In this document: positions 24,310 through 34,416 of the stretch, piece by piece
Position numbering within the stretch: position 1 is the first letter of the stretch
Layout: each line of letters starts with the position of its first letter
Assembly: GCF_014217805.1 (NCBI RefSeq)
Contig: NZ_CP055156.1
Coordinates: forward strand, 2,610,585-2,674,584
Source: Adhaeribacter swui
GTDB taxonomy: Bacteria; Bacteroidota; Bacteroidia; Cytophagales; Hymenobacteraceae
Direction of reading: 5' to 3'
Length of the DNA: 64,000 nucleotides
Notes under the pieces: model-generated
Database searches by the model: none
Seen by the model: only the letters and a program-made list of their open reading frames with translations
What the model was told of the DNA's origin: nothing
Made by a program: the position numbers and the translations under genes

Positions 24310-26094
24310 ATGGAAGTAGCTAATAAAACCCTAAAAGGCGGCGAGTTTCTGATAAAAGAAACACCCGCGGCCGATGTATTTATTCCGGAGGAATTTAACG
24401 AAGAGCAGCGCATGATGGCCGATACGGCCAAGGAATTTGTACAAACGCAAGTAGAACCCCTGCTAGATAGACTCGATAACCACGAAGAAGGGCTAATGGA
24501 AGGTTTAATGCAACAAGCCGGCGATTTAGGTTTGTTCGCTTTGAGTTTACCCGAAGAATTCGGTGGCTTTGATAAAGACTTCAACACGTCTTTGCTGGTT
24601 ACGGAATCGGTAGGAGGAGGGCACTCGTTTCCGGTGGCTTTTGCGGCGCATACCGGTATTGGCATGCTGCCTATCTTGTATTTCGGTACGGAAGAACAAA
24701 AGCAAAAATACTTACCTAAACTAGCCAGTGGCGAGTGGACTGCGGCTTATTGTCTTACCGAACCTGGTTCCGGTTCCGATGCACTAGCCGCTAAAACTAA
24801 AGCGGTGTTGGATGCCAGCGGGGAAAACTACGTTCTGAATGGCCAAAAAATGTGGATTACTAATGCTGGTTTTGCGCAGGTGTTTATTGTTTTTGCCCAG
24901 GTAGATGGCGATAAATTTACCGGCTTTATTGTGGAAAAAGATTTTCCCGGATTTAGTTTGGGAAACGAAGAGCATAAAATGGGGATTAAAGGCTCTTCTA
25001 CGCGCCAGGTTTTCTTAACCGATTGCGTGGTGCCCAAAGAAAACGTGCTCGGGCAAATTGGTAAAGGCCATTTAATTGCTTTTAACATTTTAAACTTAGG
25101 CCGGATTAAATTAGCGGCCGCTACCTTGGGAGCTTCCAAAAAAGTAATTAATCTGGCCGTGAAATACGCCAATGAACGTTCTCAATTTAAAATTCCGATT
25201 TCCAAGTTTGGGGCTATCCGCCACAAATTAGGCCAAATGGCTACCCGGATATTTGCCAGCGAATCGGCCTTGTACCGCACCGGCAATGCTATTTACCTGA
25301 AAGAACAAGAATTACTGGCTGCCGGAAAACCATTTTCTGAAGCCTTATTAGGCGCGGCCAAAGAATTTGCCGTGGAGGCTGCCATGTTAAAAGTAGACGG
25401 TTCTGAAACCCTGGATTATGTAGTAGATGAAGGCGTGCAAATTTACGGGGGCTACGGATATTCTGCGGATTACCCCATGGACCGCGCTTACCGCGATGCC
25501 CGCATTAACCGCATTTTCGAAGGCACCAACGAAATTAACCGCATGCTTACCGTGGATATGCTCCTGAAGAAAGCTTTAAAAGGAGAACTGGATTTAATGA
25601 GTCCCGCTAAAGCCATTCAGGAAGAGCTCATGAGTATTCCAGATTTTGGCGAAGAGGAAGAAGGCCTTTTTGTAGCCGAAAAGAACATTATCCGGAACAT
25701 GAAAAAAGCTATTCTACTCGTTGCAGGTACGGCAGTACAAAAGTTTATGATGACCCTGGAAAAAGAACAGGAAATACTCATGAACATTGCCGATATGGCC
25801 ATAAAAACCTATACTGCAGAGTCTGCACTTTTGCGGGTAGAAAAACTCATTAACCTGAAAGGAGAAGAGGCTACCGCTCGCCAGAAAGATATGGCTCTGG
25901 TGTATTTGTACGAAGCCTTAGATGCAATTTACTTAGCCGGTAAAGACGCTATTGCGGCCATGGCCGAAGGCGACGAATATAAATTGCTATTTATCGGGAT
26001 TAAACGGTTTACCAAAGCCGAACCATTTAATACGAAAGAAGCCCGCCGGCGCATTGCCGCCGACATGATTCAGCAAAACCAATTTATTTACTAA
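24310..26094 (+). CDS. fadE: Acyl-CoA dehydrogenase
   Basis: The ATG at 24310 gives 594 residues, the characteristic size of the long FadE type with a C-terminal extension. N-terminal helices are followed by AYCLTEPGSGSDALAAKTKA (FAD/substrate loop near 145), KMWITNAGFAQVF, KMGIKGSSTRQVFL and the C-terminal signature QIYGGYGYSADYPMDRAYRD. IFEGTNEINRML near residue 403 carries the catalytic-base region. It introduces the trans-2 double bond and passes electrons to ETF. It is the last gene of the cluster, followed by a terminator. Confidence 0.95.
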   Translation: MEVANKTLKGGEFLIKETPAADVFIPEEFNEEQRMMADTAKEFVQTQVEPLLDRLDNHEEGLMEGLMQQAGDLGLFALSLPEEFGGFDKDFNTSLLVTESVGGGHSFPVAFAAHTGIGMLPILYFGTEEQKQKYLPKLASGEWTAAYCLTEPGSGSDALAAKTKAVLDASGENYVLNGQKMWITNAGFAQVFIVFAQVDGDKFTGFIVEKDFPGFSLGNEEHKMGIKGSSTRQVFLTDCVVPKENVLGQIGKGHLIAFNILNLGRIKLAAATLGASKKVINLAVKYANERSQFKIPISKFGAIRHKLGQMATRIFASESALYRTGNAIYLKEQELLAAGKPFSEALLGAAKEFAVEAAMLKVDGSETLDYVVDEGVQIYGGYGYSADYPMDRAYRDARINRIFEGTNEINRMLTVDMLLKKALKGELDLMSPAKAIQEELMSIPDFGEEEEGLFVAEKNIIRNMKKAILLVAGTAVQKFMMTLEKEQEILMNIADMAIKTYTAESALLRVEKLINLKGEEATARQKDMALVYLYEALDAIYLAGKDAIAAMAEGDEYKLLFIGIKRFTKAEPFNTKEARRRIAADMIQQNQFIY

Positions 26095-26753
26095 GCGTAC
26101 GGATTAAATGCTGTAAAAGCCGGCTCCTTGTTAACAGGGGCTGGCTTTTTTAATTATTTAAAATTTACTATTCATTTACGCGCAAGAGTGTTTACTCTGG
26201 CAACATGTTTAACGGTTAAGTCATGAATGATTCATGATAAGTTTAGGTGTTCTGTTTATTACAAGATAAGCTAATATCCTATTTCTAAATCAAATAAGTA
26301 AAGCGTTTTGTAGCGTGTACAAAGTAAAATATTTTAAAATTTTAATATTTCTGTTCCTGATTTTAAAGCTTCTGTGTTAACAAACTATTACCTGAAAATT
26401 GGATGGAATACAAGCGGATGGTTGAACAGTATTGTTAAAACAGATTTTAAATGAAAATTTAAAGAATATGATAGGATTATTCTAATTTGGTTAAAATTGT
26501 ATCAATTAACCTTATTACCTTTATAGTCTGAAGTAAGTAAAAGTATCTCTTACTTTTATTTTATTTATTGTATACCTAAAAGGTTGTTAAGTAAGTTATA
26601 TAATTCAGGGAATTTTAAAAAATGCTCTTTAACAACGAAACATCTTTTTAGATAAAAAAAAGAAAGCTTTTACATTTAGCTAGCTAATTTATTATAAGCT
26701 TAGTTCTTAGTAGTATTAGTAAAGTTCTAGTTGTAAACAGATTAAATGCTTAT
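26095..26753. other. AT-rich spacer
   Basis: Apart from the terminator at its start I see no gene, repeat or clear promoter. Short AT-palindromes occur near 26330-26350 and 26615-26625. Confidence 0.4.
26115..26152 (+). terminator. Intrinsic terminator after fadE
   Basis: AAAAGCCGGCTCC (26115-26127) pairs with GGGGCTGGCTTTT (26137-26149), with two wobble pairs, and is followed by TTTTTT. It ends the fad cluster. Confidence 0.85.
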
Positions 26754-26939
26754 ATGAAATCTATACTTAAGTTGTTGTTATTAGGAAGTTTAATGGTGAT
26801 TAGTCGTTTAAATAAAGAAAACGGGCAGCTTACCGCTAAATCAGATAAAGAAGTTACGCCAACCCCTTATACGGTTAATAATAATTATACGAAATTGGTA
26901 AATTCACCTATTCAGCAATTTTATATCAGCCAGAAATAA
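26754..26939 (+). CDS. Possible small exported peptide
   Basis: This 61-codon frame has a signal-like start (MKSILKLLLLGSLMVISRL) and a polar, Asn/Thr-rich remainder. It is convergent with recG, ending 10 bases before that gene's stop. Nothing else supports it, and the surrounding DNA is very AT-rich. It could be chance. Confidence 0.3.
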   Translation: MKSILKLLLLGSLMVISRLNKENGQLTAKSDKEVTPTPYTVNNNYTKLVNSPIQQFYISQK

Positions 26940-26949
26940 TACTTTCTTT

Positions 26950-29043
26950 TTAGCTTATTCTGCTCCAGTTTACAGTATTTGCCTGCAGCGATTGAATATG
27001 CTGCCGGATATTTTCGTGTTCAGGTAAAACTAATTCCGGGTCGTGGGCCAGAATCTCCTGAGCAGCCGCCCGGGACTCTTGTAGTATTTTTGCGTCTTTA
27101 GCCAAATCGGCAATTAATAAATCTAATACCCCACTTTGCTGGGTGCCCATTAAGTCGCCGGGCCCACGCAGTTTTAAGTCTATATCGGCAATTTCAAAGC
27201 CGTTGTTCGTACGAACCATTGTTTCAATACGAATTTTACTTTCCTTGCTTAATTTGTAGCTGGTCATCAGAATGCAATAACTTTGCTCCGCACCCCGGCC
27301 AACCCGTCCGCGTAATTGGTGCAGTTGCGAGAGTCCAAACCTTTCCGCACTTTCTATAATCATAACCGATGCATTGGGTACGTTTACGCCTACTTCGATT
27401 ACGGTAGTGGCTACCATAATCTGGGTTTCGTTTTTTACAAAGCGCTGCATTTCAAAATCTTTGTCCTGGGGTTTCATTTTGCCGTGTACCATGCTAATCT
27501 GGTATTCCGGAAAGGCCCGCGTCACGCTTTCGTAACCATCCATCAAATCTTTGTAGTCCATCGTTTCTGATTCTTCGATGAGCGGGTACACGATATACAC
27601 CTGGCGGCCTAATTTTATTTGCTCGCGCAAAAAGCCAAACACCCTCAACCGGTGCGCATCGTAACGGTGCACCGTAATTATTTCTTTGCGGCCAGCTGGT
27701 AATTCGTCAATTACCGATACATCTAAGTCGCCGTACAAAGTCATGGCTAAGGTACGGGGAATAGGAGTGGCCGTCATGACGAGCACGTGCGGAATAACGC
27801 GCGGATTTTTCTGCCAAAGTTTAGAGCGTTGGGCTACCCCAAACCGGTGTTGCTCATCGATGATGCAAAGCCCCAAATTTTTAAATTTTACGACATCTTC
27901 CAGTAAAGCATGCGTGCCCACGATCATGCTCATCTCCCCGGATTGGAGTTGTTCGTGTAAAATCCGGCGTTCGCTTTGTTTAGTTGAACCGGTAAGTTTG
28001 CCAATCAGAATGCCCAGTTTATCGGCGTATTGCTTTAAACCTACGTAGTGCTGATCCGCCAGGATTTCGGTGGGGGCCATCAAACAAGCTTGTGCGCCAT
28101 TATCGTGCGCAATAAGCATGGAAATAAATGCCACAATGGTCTTGCCGCTCCCTACATCGCCTTGCAGTAAGCGGTTCATTTGTTTGCCGGCTCCTAAATC
28201 TTTGTAAATTTCTTTGATTACCCGTTTTTGTGCGTTGGTTAAATCAAAGCCTAAATGGTGATTATAAAACTCGGTTAGGGTGGATACGTTTTTAAAAATT
28301 TGACCTTTTAAGTCGGCTTTACGAACGGTTTTCTGACGTAATAATTTAAGCTGCACGTAAAACAACTCTTCAAACTTTAGCCGGAACCGGGCCGCCGTTA
28401 GCTTTTCTGCGGATGCCGGGAAATGAATGTTTTGTAAAGCATCCCCTTTAGAAATCATGCGGTAGTGGTCCAGGAGATTAAAGGGCAACGTTTCTTTAAC
28501 CTGCGGTTGAGCCAACTTTAGCAATTCGGCCATCATACGGCTAATGGCTTTGCTATCGATGCGGTGATTTTTTAATTTTTCGGTGGTATTGTAAACCGGC
28601 TGCAGGAAACTTTGATCGGCTTTAAGTTCGCTAACGGCTTCTACTTCCGGGTGGGCCATATTTAACCGGCTATTAAACAGCGTTGGCTTCCCGAAAACTA
28701 CATATTCTAAGTTTTTCTGCAGTTGGGTCTGCATCCATTTAACGCCCTTAAACCAAACCAACTCCAGTTCGCCGGTATTATCTTGCAGAATAACCGATAA
28801 GCGTTGCTTCCGGCCTTCGCCCAGTAATTCTTTGGCTTTCACAAAACCTTTAACCTGCACAAAAGGCAAACCTTCGTCGAGCTCCGCAATTTTATAAAAT
28901 TGGGTGCGGTCTAAGTAGCGAAATGGGTAATGTTGAATAAGATCGCCGTAAGTAAAGATATTAAGCTCTGTTTGCAGCAACGTGGCTCTTTGTGGCCCTA
29001 TTCCTTTCAGAAACTCTATTTTAGTACGGAAAAAGTTAGACAC
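26950..29043 (-). CDS. recG: ATP-dependent DNA helicase RecG
   Basis: RecG (697 residues, normal length) remodels stalled replication forks and Holliday junctions. The N-terminal wedge/OB domain covers about residues 1-250 (YGDLIQHYPFRYLDRTQFY). The helicase core has Walker A LLQGDVGSGKTIVAF near residue 291, the DEQH box IIDEQHRFGVAQRS near 391, TATPIPRTLAMTLYGDLDVS near 425, and QLRGRVGRGAEQSYC in the second lobe. It is encoded alone on the minus strand, downstream of the gldD block. Confidence 0.97.
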   Translation of the reverse strand: MSNFFRTKIEFLKGIGPQRATLLQTELNIFTYGDLIQHYPFRYLDRTQFYKIAELDEGLPFVQVKGFVKAKELLGEGRKQRLSVILQDNTGELELVWFKGVKWMQTQLQKNLEYVVFGKPTLFNSRLNMAHPEVEAVSELKADQSFLQPVYNTTEKLKNHRIDSKAISRMMAELLKLAQPQVKETLPFNLLDHYRMISKGDALQNIHFPASAEKLTAARFRLKFEELFYVQLKLLRQKTVRKADLKGQIFKNVSTLTEFYNHHLGFDLTNAQKRVIKEIYKDLGAGKQMNRLLQGDVGSGKTIVAFISMLIAHDNGAQACLMAPTEILADQHYVGLKQYADKLGILIGKLTGSTKQSERRILHEQLQSGEMSMIVGTHALLEDVVKFKNLGLCIIDEQHRFGVAQRSKLWQKNPRVIPHVLVMTATPIPRTLAMTLYGDLDVSVIDELPAGRKEIITVHRYDAHRLRVFGFLREQIKLGRQVYIVYPLIEESETMDYKDLMDGYESVTRAFPEYQISMVHGKMKPQDKDFEMQRFVKNETQIMVATTVIEVGVNVPNASVMIIESAERFGLSQLHQLRGRVGRGAEQSYCILMTSYKLSKESKIRIETMVRTNNGFEIADIDLKLRGPGDLMGTQQSGVLDLLIADLAKDAKILQESRAAAQEILAHDPELVLPEHENIRQHIQSLQANTVNWSRIS

Positions 29044-29160
29044 TCTTTTGAACTATGAATTAGAAATTAGAAATGAGTTTAATTTGGAAGGATTTCATTT
29101 CTTAATTTTATGGGGTTTGCTTCTTTCGTTTTCAATCAATATTAAATTTTACTTCAATTT

Positions 29161-29760
29161 CTAATTAGCTTTTCTCCACTCCAAAGTATTCAGTAGGTGA
29201 ATAACGTCTTTCTTGATATACTCGATTACGGGAGCCAGGGAATCGTTGGCGGTAGCGGTACGGAAGTACAAGGCACCCCGGAAAAAATGCTGCGTAGAAT
29301 CGGTTACGTAGAACTGAAACTGGCTGGGTACTTCGCCGCTGAGTTCAAATAAATTGGCCGTTTTGCCGCTCGGCGTTTTTATCAGAGCCTCGGTAATACC
29401 TTCGGCTTTAATCTGGTGTTTAGACGTAAGCCGCCGGGCATCTTCAATCAGGGTATTAAACGTTTTTTGGTTATGATTAATGGTGCGGTAAGTTAATTGC
29501 ACGTTGGCATTAAACCGGGGATAATATACGTTTAACCAATGCGGTTCGGCGAGCCGCGAAGAATCGGGTCGGATTTTACTATATACCGAGTACTCAAAAT
29601 AAAAGGGGTGCTTTTCCTGTAATGGCTGATACTTTGGTACGGGTAAATCAATGCGGTTGTAGCCTTTGGGCTTAGGCGTAAATTCTTCGGAACAAGAATA
29701 AAAGCAAAGAGAAACAAGACACAACAATAAAAATGGCTGCCTAAACAACCGACGATACAT
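29161..29760 (-). CDS. gldD: Gliding motility lipoprotein GldD
   Basis: I prefer the ATG at 29760 ([19 protein letters not shown], 199 residues), as the alternative at 29781 adds seven polar residues. The lipobox Cys sits in CFYSCSEEF, after which [18 protein letters not shown] is the recognisable GldD start, including the PKGYxRIDLP motif. GldD is needed for gliding and type IX secretion in Flavobacterium. The gene overlaps the end of gldE by about 20 bases, indicating translational coupling. Confidence 0.93.
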   Translation of the reverse strand: MYRRLFRQPFLLLCLVSLCFYSCSEEFTPKPKGYNRIDLPVPKYQPLQEKHPFYFEYSVYSKIRPDSSRLAEPHWLNVYYPRFNANVQLTYRTINHNQKTFNTLIEDARRLTSKHQIKAEGITEALIKTPSGKTANLFELSGEVPSQFQFYVTDSTQHFFRGALYFRTATANDSLAPVIEYIKKDVIHLLNTLEWRKAN

Positions 29761-31117
29761 TTTCTTTGCTTTCTCCCACATGTACTTTTACTCTTTTAAC
29801 GTGTTTGTTATCGGCTTCTTCTATAACAAATTTAAATTTTTCAAATTCCACATCTTCGCCGTTCTGCGGTATTTTAGAGAACAGTTCAATCATTAAACCA
29901 CCTACCGATTCGTTTTTGCCCCGTACTGGTTCAAATATATCCGAAGTGCACCCAATTACCCGGCAGAAATCGGCCAGCGAGGTTTTACCCTCAAAGATAT
30001 AGGTATTTTCATCGATCTGGGAGTAAACTATTTCATCTTCTTCGTCAAACTCATCTTTTATTTCGCCTACAATTTCTTCAATCACGTCTTCAAAGGTAAG
30101 TAAACCGGAGGTGCCGCCGTATTCGTCCACCACAATGGCCATGTGCACGTGGCGTTCCTGAAAATCGCGCAGCAAATCGTCTACTTTTTTAATTTCGGGT
30201 ACAAAATACGGTGGCCGGAGTAAGTTTTGCCAGGCAAAATCGGCGGGAGCATCTAAGTGGGGCAGTAAATCTTTTACATATAAAATACCTTCAATCTGGT
30301 CGATGCTGCCGGCGTAAACCGGAATGCGCGAGTACTCCCACTGGTTTATTAACGGAATAAGTTCGTCGAGCTTTTGGGTAATATCAAAAGCGGCAATATC
30401 CATGCGGGAGCACATAATCTGCTTTACCGTGAGCGACCCAAAATTGACAATGCCCTTTAAAATTTCTTTTTCTTCGTGGGTAGAATCGGGAATGCTGGCT
30501 TCATCGATGGCGTGTTGCAGTTCCTCAATTTTATGCGTAGTTGGCCGGTTACGGTAGCGGTTTTCGACCAGGTGCGTGATGTATAACAGCAGATTAATTA
30601 AGGGTGCTAATATTTTTTGAGAACCTTGTAAAAAGCCAGCCATCCGGCGGGCAGTAGTTAAGCTTTTTTGGTTAGCGTAAACTTTAGGCAAAACTTCGCC
30701 AAAAAATACGATAACAAAGGTAAGTAATAAGGTAATCACCAACAGTATGCCTGCGGTAAAGGTGCTGGAGGTAATAAAGGCCCAATACAGGTGCAGAGTA
30801 ATTACTATAATGCTCAAGTTTATTAGATTATCGAGCACCAATAAGGTGGTAAGCAGCCGGCGTGGATTTTCCAGTAAAACAGGAATAAGTTGCTCCGAAC
30901 GCTTAGCGCTTTGCCGACAGTAAATTAAATCGTTATTGGAAAGGGAAAAAAAAGCAACCTCAGCTCCGGAAACCAGGGCTGAGGCTATTAATAATAACAA
31001 AATACATATAACCGGAGTATACGGCAGTCCACCCGACAAATCGGATATAAAAAGCCATAAGGAGAGCAACCAGGAACTACTACTCGCCGGGTCGCCGCCC
31101 GAATCCACGTTTTCCAA
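29741..31117 (-). CDS. gldE: Gliding motility-associated protein GldE (CNNM/CorC-type)
   Basis: This 458-residue protein starts with a four-helix DUF21/CNNM membrane domain (about residues 20-190; [18 protein letters not shown]). A CBS pair follows ([11 protein letters not shown] near 235, [20 protein letters not shown] near 330), then a CorC/HlyC transporter-associated domain at the C-terminus. It is the typical partner of GldD in the order ssb-gldE-gldD. Its role is thought to be in stabilising or regulating the gliding machinery, possibly with ion transport; this is from family knowledge. Confidence 0.93.
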   Translation of the reverse strand: MENVDSGGDPASSSSWLLSLWLFISDLSGGLPYTPVICILLLLIASALVSGAEVAFFSLSNNDLIYCRQSAKRSEQLIPVLLENPRRLLTTLLVLDNLINLSIIVITLHLYWAFITSSTFTAGILLVITLLLTFVIVFFGEVLPKVYANQKSLTTARRMAGFLQGSQKILAPLINLLLYITHLVENRYRNRPTTHKIEELQHAIDEASIPDSTHEEKEILKGIVNFGSLTVKQIMCSRMDIAAFDITQKLDELIPLINQWEYSRIPVYAGSIDQIEGILYVKDLLPHLDAPADFAWQNLLRPPYFVPEIKKVDDLLRDFQERHVHMAIVVDEYGGTSGLLTFEDVIEEIVGEIKDEFDEEDEIVYSQIDENTYIFEGKTSLADFCRVIGCTSDIFEPVRGKNESVGGLMIELFSKIPQNGEDVEFEKFKFVIEEADNKHVKRVKVHVGESKENVSSVV

Positions 31118-31144
31118 AATAAAATTATTTAGTGAAACATCGGG

Positions 31145-31591
31145 TTAAAAAGGTAAATCATCGGGTTCACCTTCAAAAGCCGGGGCCGGCGTTTCTGTCC
31201 GGTTGTTGCCAGCAGAGGTTCCGCCCGAATATTGGTTTTGATTGCCATTGCCGGCATCGCTCCGGCCACCCAGCATAGTCATGTTATCGGCTACAATTTC
31301 GGTGGAGTAGCGCTGAATACCTTCTTTATCCTGGTAATTGCTGGTTCGGATTTTACCTTCAATGTATACCGACTGTCCTTTTTTTAAATATTTTTCTGCT
31401 ACGTCGGCTAAACCGCGCCATACCACAATGTTGTGCCACTCGGTGCGTTCCTGCTTTTCGCCATTTTTATCTTTAAAAGTTTCGGAGGTGGCAATCGGGA
31501 AACGGGCAACGGCTACGCCGCCTTCTAAATGACGTACTTCCGGATCTTTACCCAGATTACCCACCAAAATTACTTTATTAACACTTGCCAT
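31145..31591 (-). CDS. ssb: Single-stranded DNA-binding protein
   Basis: This 148-residue protein has an OB-fold at residues 1-108, starting [20 protein letters not shown] with [24 protein letters not shown] Gly/Asn-rich linker leads to the acidic tip EPDDLPF, which recruits replication and repair proteins, RecG among them in known systems. It lies between mutY and gldE on the same strand. Confidence 0.97.
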   Translation of the reverse strand: MASVNKVILVGNLGKDPEVRHLEGGVAVARFPIATSETFKDKNGEKQERTEWHNIVVWRGLADVAEKYLKKGQSVYIEGKIRTSNYQDKEGIQRYSTEIVADNMTMLGGRSDAGNGNQNQYSGGTSAGNNRTETPAPAFEGEPDDLPF

Positions 31592-31639
31592 AGGGTTTCG
31601 GTTTATGGATTTAAGGTTACAACGTAAAATTAAAGATAA

Positions 31640-32722
31640 CTAAATTTTAATGTCGTGCAAATAGTCACTAATCAATACGGCTTTTGGTAATTGCTCGATT
31701 TCTGCTTTAGAATAAGCTGCTAAACCAGTATTTAAAAGTACTTCCTCCCTTAAACGAGATTCAAGCGGAATAAGATAAAATTTGGCCAAGATTTTCTGAT
31801 GACTCAGAATACGTTTATACGTTTTTACAGGCTCTTGAATAAAAGCATATTCAACTGGGGCGTTTAACTGAGCAATATGTTGCTTAATAACCTCTAGGTT
31901 TAGGGTTGGTTCTTCTTCGTTGGGCAATAAATAAAAATCGTATAAACCTTGCCAGATATCGTTTTCAGCGCGTCTTTTTAAAAAAAATGTGTTTTCGTGC
32001 CTAAAAACAAGGTAATGAAAATGCCGCAAACGGCTGGCTTTCGCTTTAGTTTTGTGGGGTAATACCTGCACCAAACCGTGCTGAAAAGCGTAGCAAACCT
32101 GCTGCAACGGACAAAACAAACAATCGGGCATAAGGGGTGTACATTGAATAGCCCCGAACTCCATAATGGCCTGGTTGTACGTATCCGGATGTTCCGCCGA
32201 AATTAAAGAATCGGCTAATAGCTGAAATGCTTTTTTACCCGCACCACTGGCGGTATCTTCGGCTAAGCCAAACACCCGCGCCAATACCCGGTAAACATTG
32301 CCATCTACTACGGCCACTTTTTCTTTAAAAGCAAAAGAGGCGATCGCCGCCGCAGTATACGGGCCAATTCCTTTTAGTTGCAGTAAACCTTTATAGGTGT
32401 TAGGAAATATTCCGTGGCATTCGTGCGTTATGTACTTAGCTGTTTGATGCATGTTGCGGGCCCGGGAATAATAACCGAGTCCTTGCCAGTGGCGCAATAC
32501 GTCGTCGATGGGGGCATGGGCTAAGTCCTGCACCGTTGGGTAAGTAGCGATAAAGTCCAGATAATAAGGCAGTCCCTGGCTTACCCGGGTTTGCTGTAAA
32601 ATAACTTCGGACAGCCAAATAGCATACGGATCTTTGGTTTCGCGCCAGGGCAATGTGCGTTGGTGGCGGTTATACCAGTTTAATAAAGTATTCGCAAAAG
32701 CATCAGAATCAGGGGTTACCAT
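31640..32722 (-). CDS. mutY: A/G-specific adenine glycosylase MutY
   Basis: This 360-residue enzyme removes adenine mispaired with 8-oxoguanine. LSEVILQQTRVSQ holds the catalytic Glu, LKGIGPYTAAAIASFAF the helix-hairpin-helix, and VVDGNVYRVLAR the catalytic Asp. CTPLMPDCLFCPLQQVC gives the C-x6-C-x2-C-x5-C iron-sulfur cluster near residues 192-208. The C-terminal NUDIX-like domain that reads 8-oxoG is complete. It heads the mutY-ssb-gldE-gldD block. Confidence 0.97.
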   Translation of the reverse strand: MVTPDSDAFANTLLNWYNRHQRTLPWRETKDPYAIWLSEVILQQTRVSQGLPYYLDFIATYPTVQDLAHAPIDDVLRHWQGLGYYSRARNMHQTAKYITHECHGIFPNTYKGLLQLKGIGPYTAAAIASFAFKEKVAVVDGNVYRVLARVFGLAEDTASGAGKKAFQLLADSLISAEHPDTYNQAIMEFGAIQCTPLMPDCLFCPLQQVCYAFQHGLVQVLPHKTKAKASRLRHFHYLVFRHENTFFLKRRAENDIWQGLYDFYLLPNEEEPTLNLEVIKQHIAQLNAPVEYAFIQEPVKTYKRILSHQKILAKFYLIPLESRLREEVLLNTGLAAYSKAEIEQLPKAVLISDYLHDIKI

Positions 32723-32820
32723 TCTGGTATTATTAAAATTTAAAATTGCAAGATAAATAACAAAGTGCGGTAGTTAATGATTTTTTAAGCAAATAGTTTT
32801 TACTTATCGAAAAGTGGAAG

Positions 32821-32828
32821 TACCTTTG
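32821..32828 (+). promoter_or_regulatory. -7 box TACCTTTG for the HU gene
   Basis: This perfect TAnnTTTG match sits in the mutY/HU divergent spacer. It implies an untranslated leader of about 90 bases before the GTG at 32924. Confidence 0.5.
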
Positions 32829-32923
32829 TGCCCCGATTTAAAGCTAAGCAATAGACGGAGTTAGCTTTAAATGCAACAATATAATTTATTATTTTTTCTA
32901 ACTAACAAACCAATTTTACCACA

Positions 32924-33229
32924 GTGACTAAAGCAGAAGTAATATCAGAAATTGCAGACAAGACAGGTATCGAGAAAACGGATGTAGCGGCTACAGTTGA
33001 AGCGTTTTTCAAAGTAGTAAAGGATTCCATGTCTAATGGCAACAACATTTATGTGAGAGGTTTCGGTAGCTTTGTCAATAAAAAAAGAGCAAAGAAAGTA
33101 GCCCGTAACATTTCTAAAAATACGGCTATTATTATTGATGAACACTTCATCCCTTCTTTTAAACCTTCTAAATCATTTATTCAGAAAATAAAAAACAGTA
33201 AAAAACTAAACGTAGCTGCTGTTTCTTAA
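32924..33229 (+). CDS. HU/IHF-family DNA-binding protein
   Basis: This 101-residue histone-like protein starts with GTG (TKAEVISEIADKTGIEKTDVA). The DNA-binding arm region reads IYVRGFGSFVNKKRAKKVARN, then a short lysine-rich tail. In most homologues the arm carries a GRNP-type motif, but here it reads ARNISKNTAIII, a Bacteroidota variant. It bends and compacts DNA. It is divergent from mutY and precedes a TPR gene. Confidence 0.92.
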   Translation: MTKAEVISEIADKTGIEKTDVAATVEAFFKVVKDSMSNGNNIYVRGFGSFVNKKRAKKVARNISKNTAIIIDEHFIPSFKPSKSFIQKIKNSKKLNVAAVS

Positions 33230-33277
33230 TAAATATTTAAATCTGCATCTAACTTAATCTTTAACGTAATACCCAGA

Positions 33278-34174
33278 TTGCAACTCAAAACGCTCCGACC
33301 TCAGATTTTAGTAGTAACCGCCGCTTTGGCGCTGATTATCGGTATGTTTTTTCTGCCGCGAGTTATTATAAACAAAGATAAGCAAGGTGCACTCTCTAAG
33401 GCAGGTGCGGCCCGCGATAAAGGGGCCGCACCTGCTGCCGGAGAAGAAAGCCATGAAGGGCATGCCCACGCTCCCGGCGAAGGGCATGATGCCGAAGAAG
33501 TAGCCCACGTAGAAGCCACTCCCCAGCAACTCGGCGAAATTCAATTGCTCCGCCGGCAATTTACCTCGGAGCAAAACAACGGTAACCGCTTAAAATTGGC
33601 TTCGCAATTAGGCGAAAAGTACGCCGCTATCAGCAAATACGACAGTGCCGGTTACTTTTATGAGCAAGCCGCCGAAATAAGACCCGGCGAAACGGCTTAC
33701 CAAAAAGCTGCTGACCAGTATTTTGAAGCGTTTAGTTTTGCTGCTACCGAAGATCGCTCGAAAGTGCTCGGCGAAAAGGCCCGGGGGTTATACGAAAAAG
33801 TATTAAAAAACAACCCGGCTAACCTGGATGCTAAAACTAACATTGCTATGACGTATATTGCCAGCGAATCGCCGATGCAAGGAATAACGTTGTTACGGGA
33901 AGTAATTGCTACTGACCCGAATAACGAAAAAGCTTTGTTTAACTTAGGCATTCTCTCGATTCAATCTACGCAGTACGATAAAGCCGTAGAGCGATTTGAG
34001 AAACTGGTAAGCATTAACCCCAAACACGTACAAGGCAACTTTTATTTAGGGGTAGCCTTGGCCGAGTCGGGTAAAAAACAAGAAGCAGCAGCAGCTTTCA
34101 AAAAGGCTAAATCATTAAGTGATGATCCTGGTTTTCAGGCATCAGTAGATAATGAATTAAGTAAATTACAGTAA
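33278..34174 (+). CDS. Membrane-anchored tetratricopeptide repeat protein
   Basis: A TTG at 33278 is used because the first ATG (about residue 23) would cut the single membrane anchor ILVVTAALALIIGMFFLPRV (residues 10-29). A His/Glu/Ala-rich linker (SHEGHAHAPGEGHDAEE) follows. The rest is TPR units: YAAISKYDSAGYFYEQAAEI, YEKVLKNNPANLDAKTNIAM, DPNNEKALFNLGILSIQSTQ and INPKHVQGNFYLGVALAESG. TPRs are protein-interaction scaffolds, and the partner is unknown. The gene sits between HU and the mS38-like/RNase G genes. Confidence 0.85.
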   Translation: MQLKTLRPQILVVTAALALIIGMFFLPRVIINKDKQGALSKAGAARDKGAAPAAGEESHEGHAHAPGEGHDAEEVAHVEATPQQLGEIQLLRRQFTSEQNNGNRLKLASQLGEKYAAISKYDSAGYFYEQAAEIRPGETAYQKAADQYFEAFSFAATEDRSKVLGEKARGLYEKVLKNNPANLDAKTNIAMTYIASESPMQGITLLREVIATDPNNEKALFNLGILSIQSTQYDKAVERFEKLVSINPKHVQGNFYLGVALAESGKKQEAAAAFKKAKSLSDDPGFQASVDNELSKLQ

Positions 34175-34242
34175 GTTTATTTAGCAGAAGCTAAATATTA
34201 AAAAAGAAATTAAAACAATTTTAAACAAAAAAAATTAAAGGT

Positions 34243-34332
34243 ATGCCTTGCGGTAAAAAAAGAAAAAGACATAAAATCTCTACCCACAAAAGAAAAAAGC
34301 GTCTTCGTAAAAACAGACACAAGAAAAAATAA
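34243..34332 (+). CDS. AURKAIP1/COX24-domain (mS38/bS22-like) ribosomal small protein
   Basis: This is a 29-residue, extremely basic peptide: MPCGKKRKRHKISTHKRK then a Lys/Arg-rich end. The KKRKRHK...HKRKKRLRKNRHKKK pattern is that of the COX24/AURKAIP1 domain, found in mitochondrial small-subunit protein mS38, and of short bacterial ribosome-associated peptides. It therefore probably binds the 30S subunit. It is easy to miss because of its size. It lies 85 bases ahead of the RNase G gene, with a terminator-like hairpin between them. Confidence 0.85.
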   Translation: MPCGKKRKRHKISTHKRKKRLRKNRHKKK

Positions 34333-34354
34333 TTTTTAGTTATTTTTTTGCAGG

Positions 34355-34384
34355 CCCACGTTGCAGCGCGCAATCGTGGGTTTT
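34355..34384 (+). terminator. Hairpin after the mS38-like gene
   Basis: CCCACG-TTGC (34355-34364) pairs with GCAA-T-CGTGGG (34370-34380), with a single bulged T and an AGCGC loop, followed by TTTTGG. This is probably a partial terminator or a processing signal between the small gene and rng. Confidence 0.6.
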
Positions 34385-34416
34385 GGTATTTTAATTAACA
34401 CCTAATCCTTAAAATA

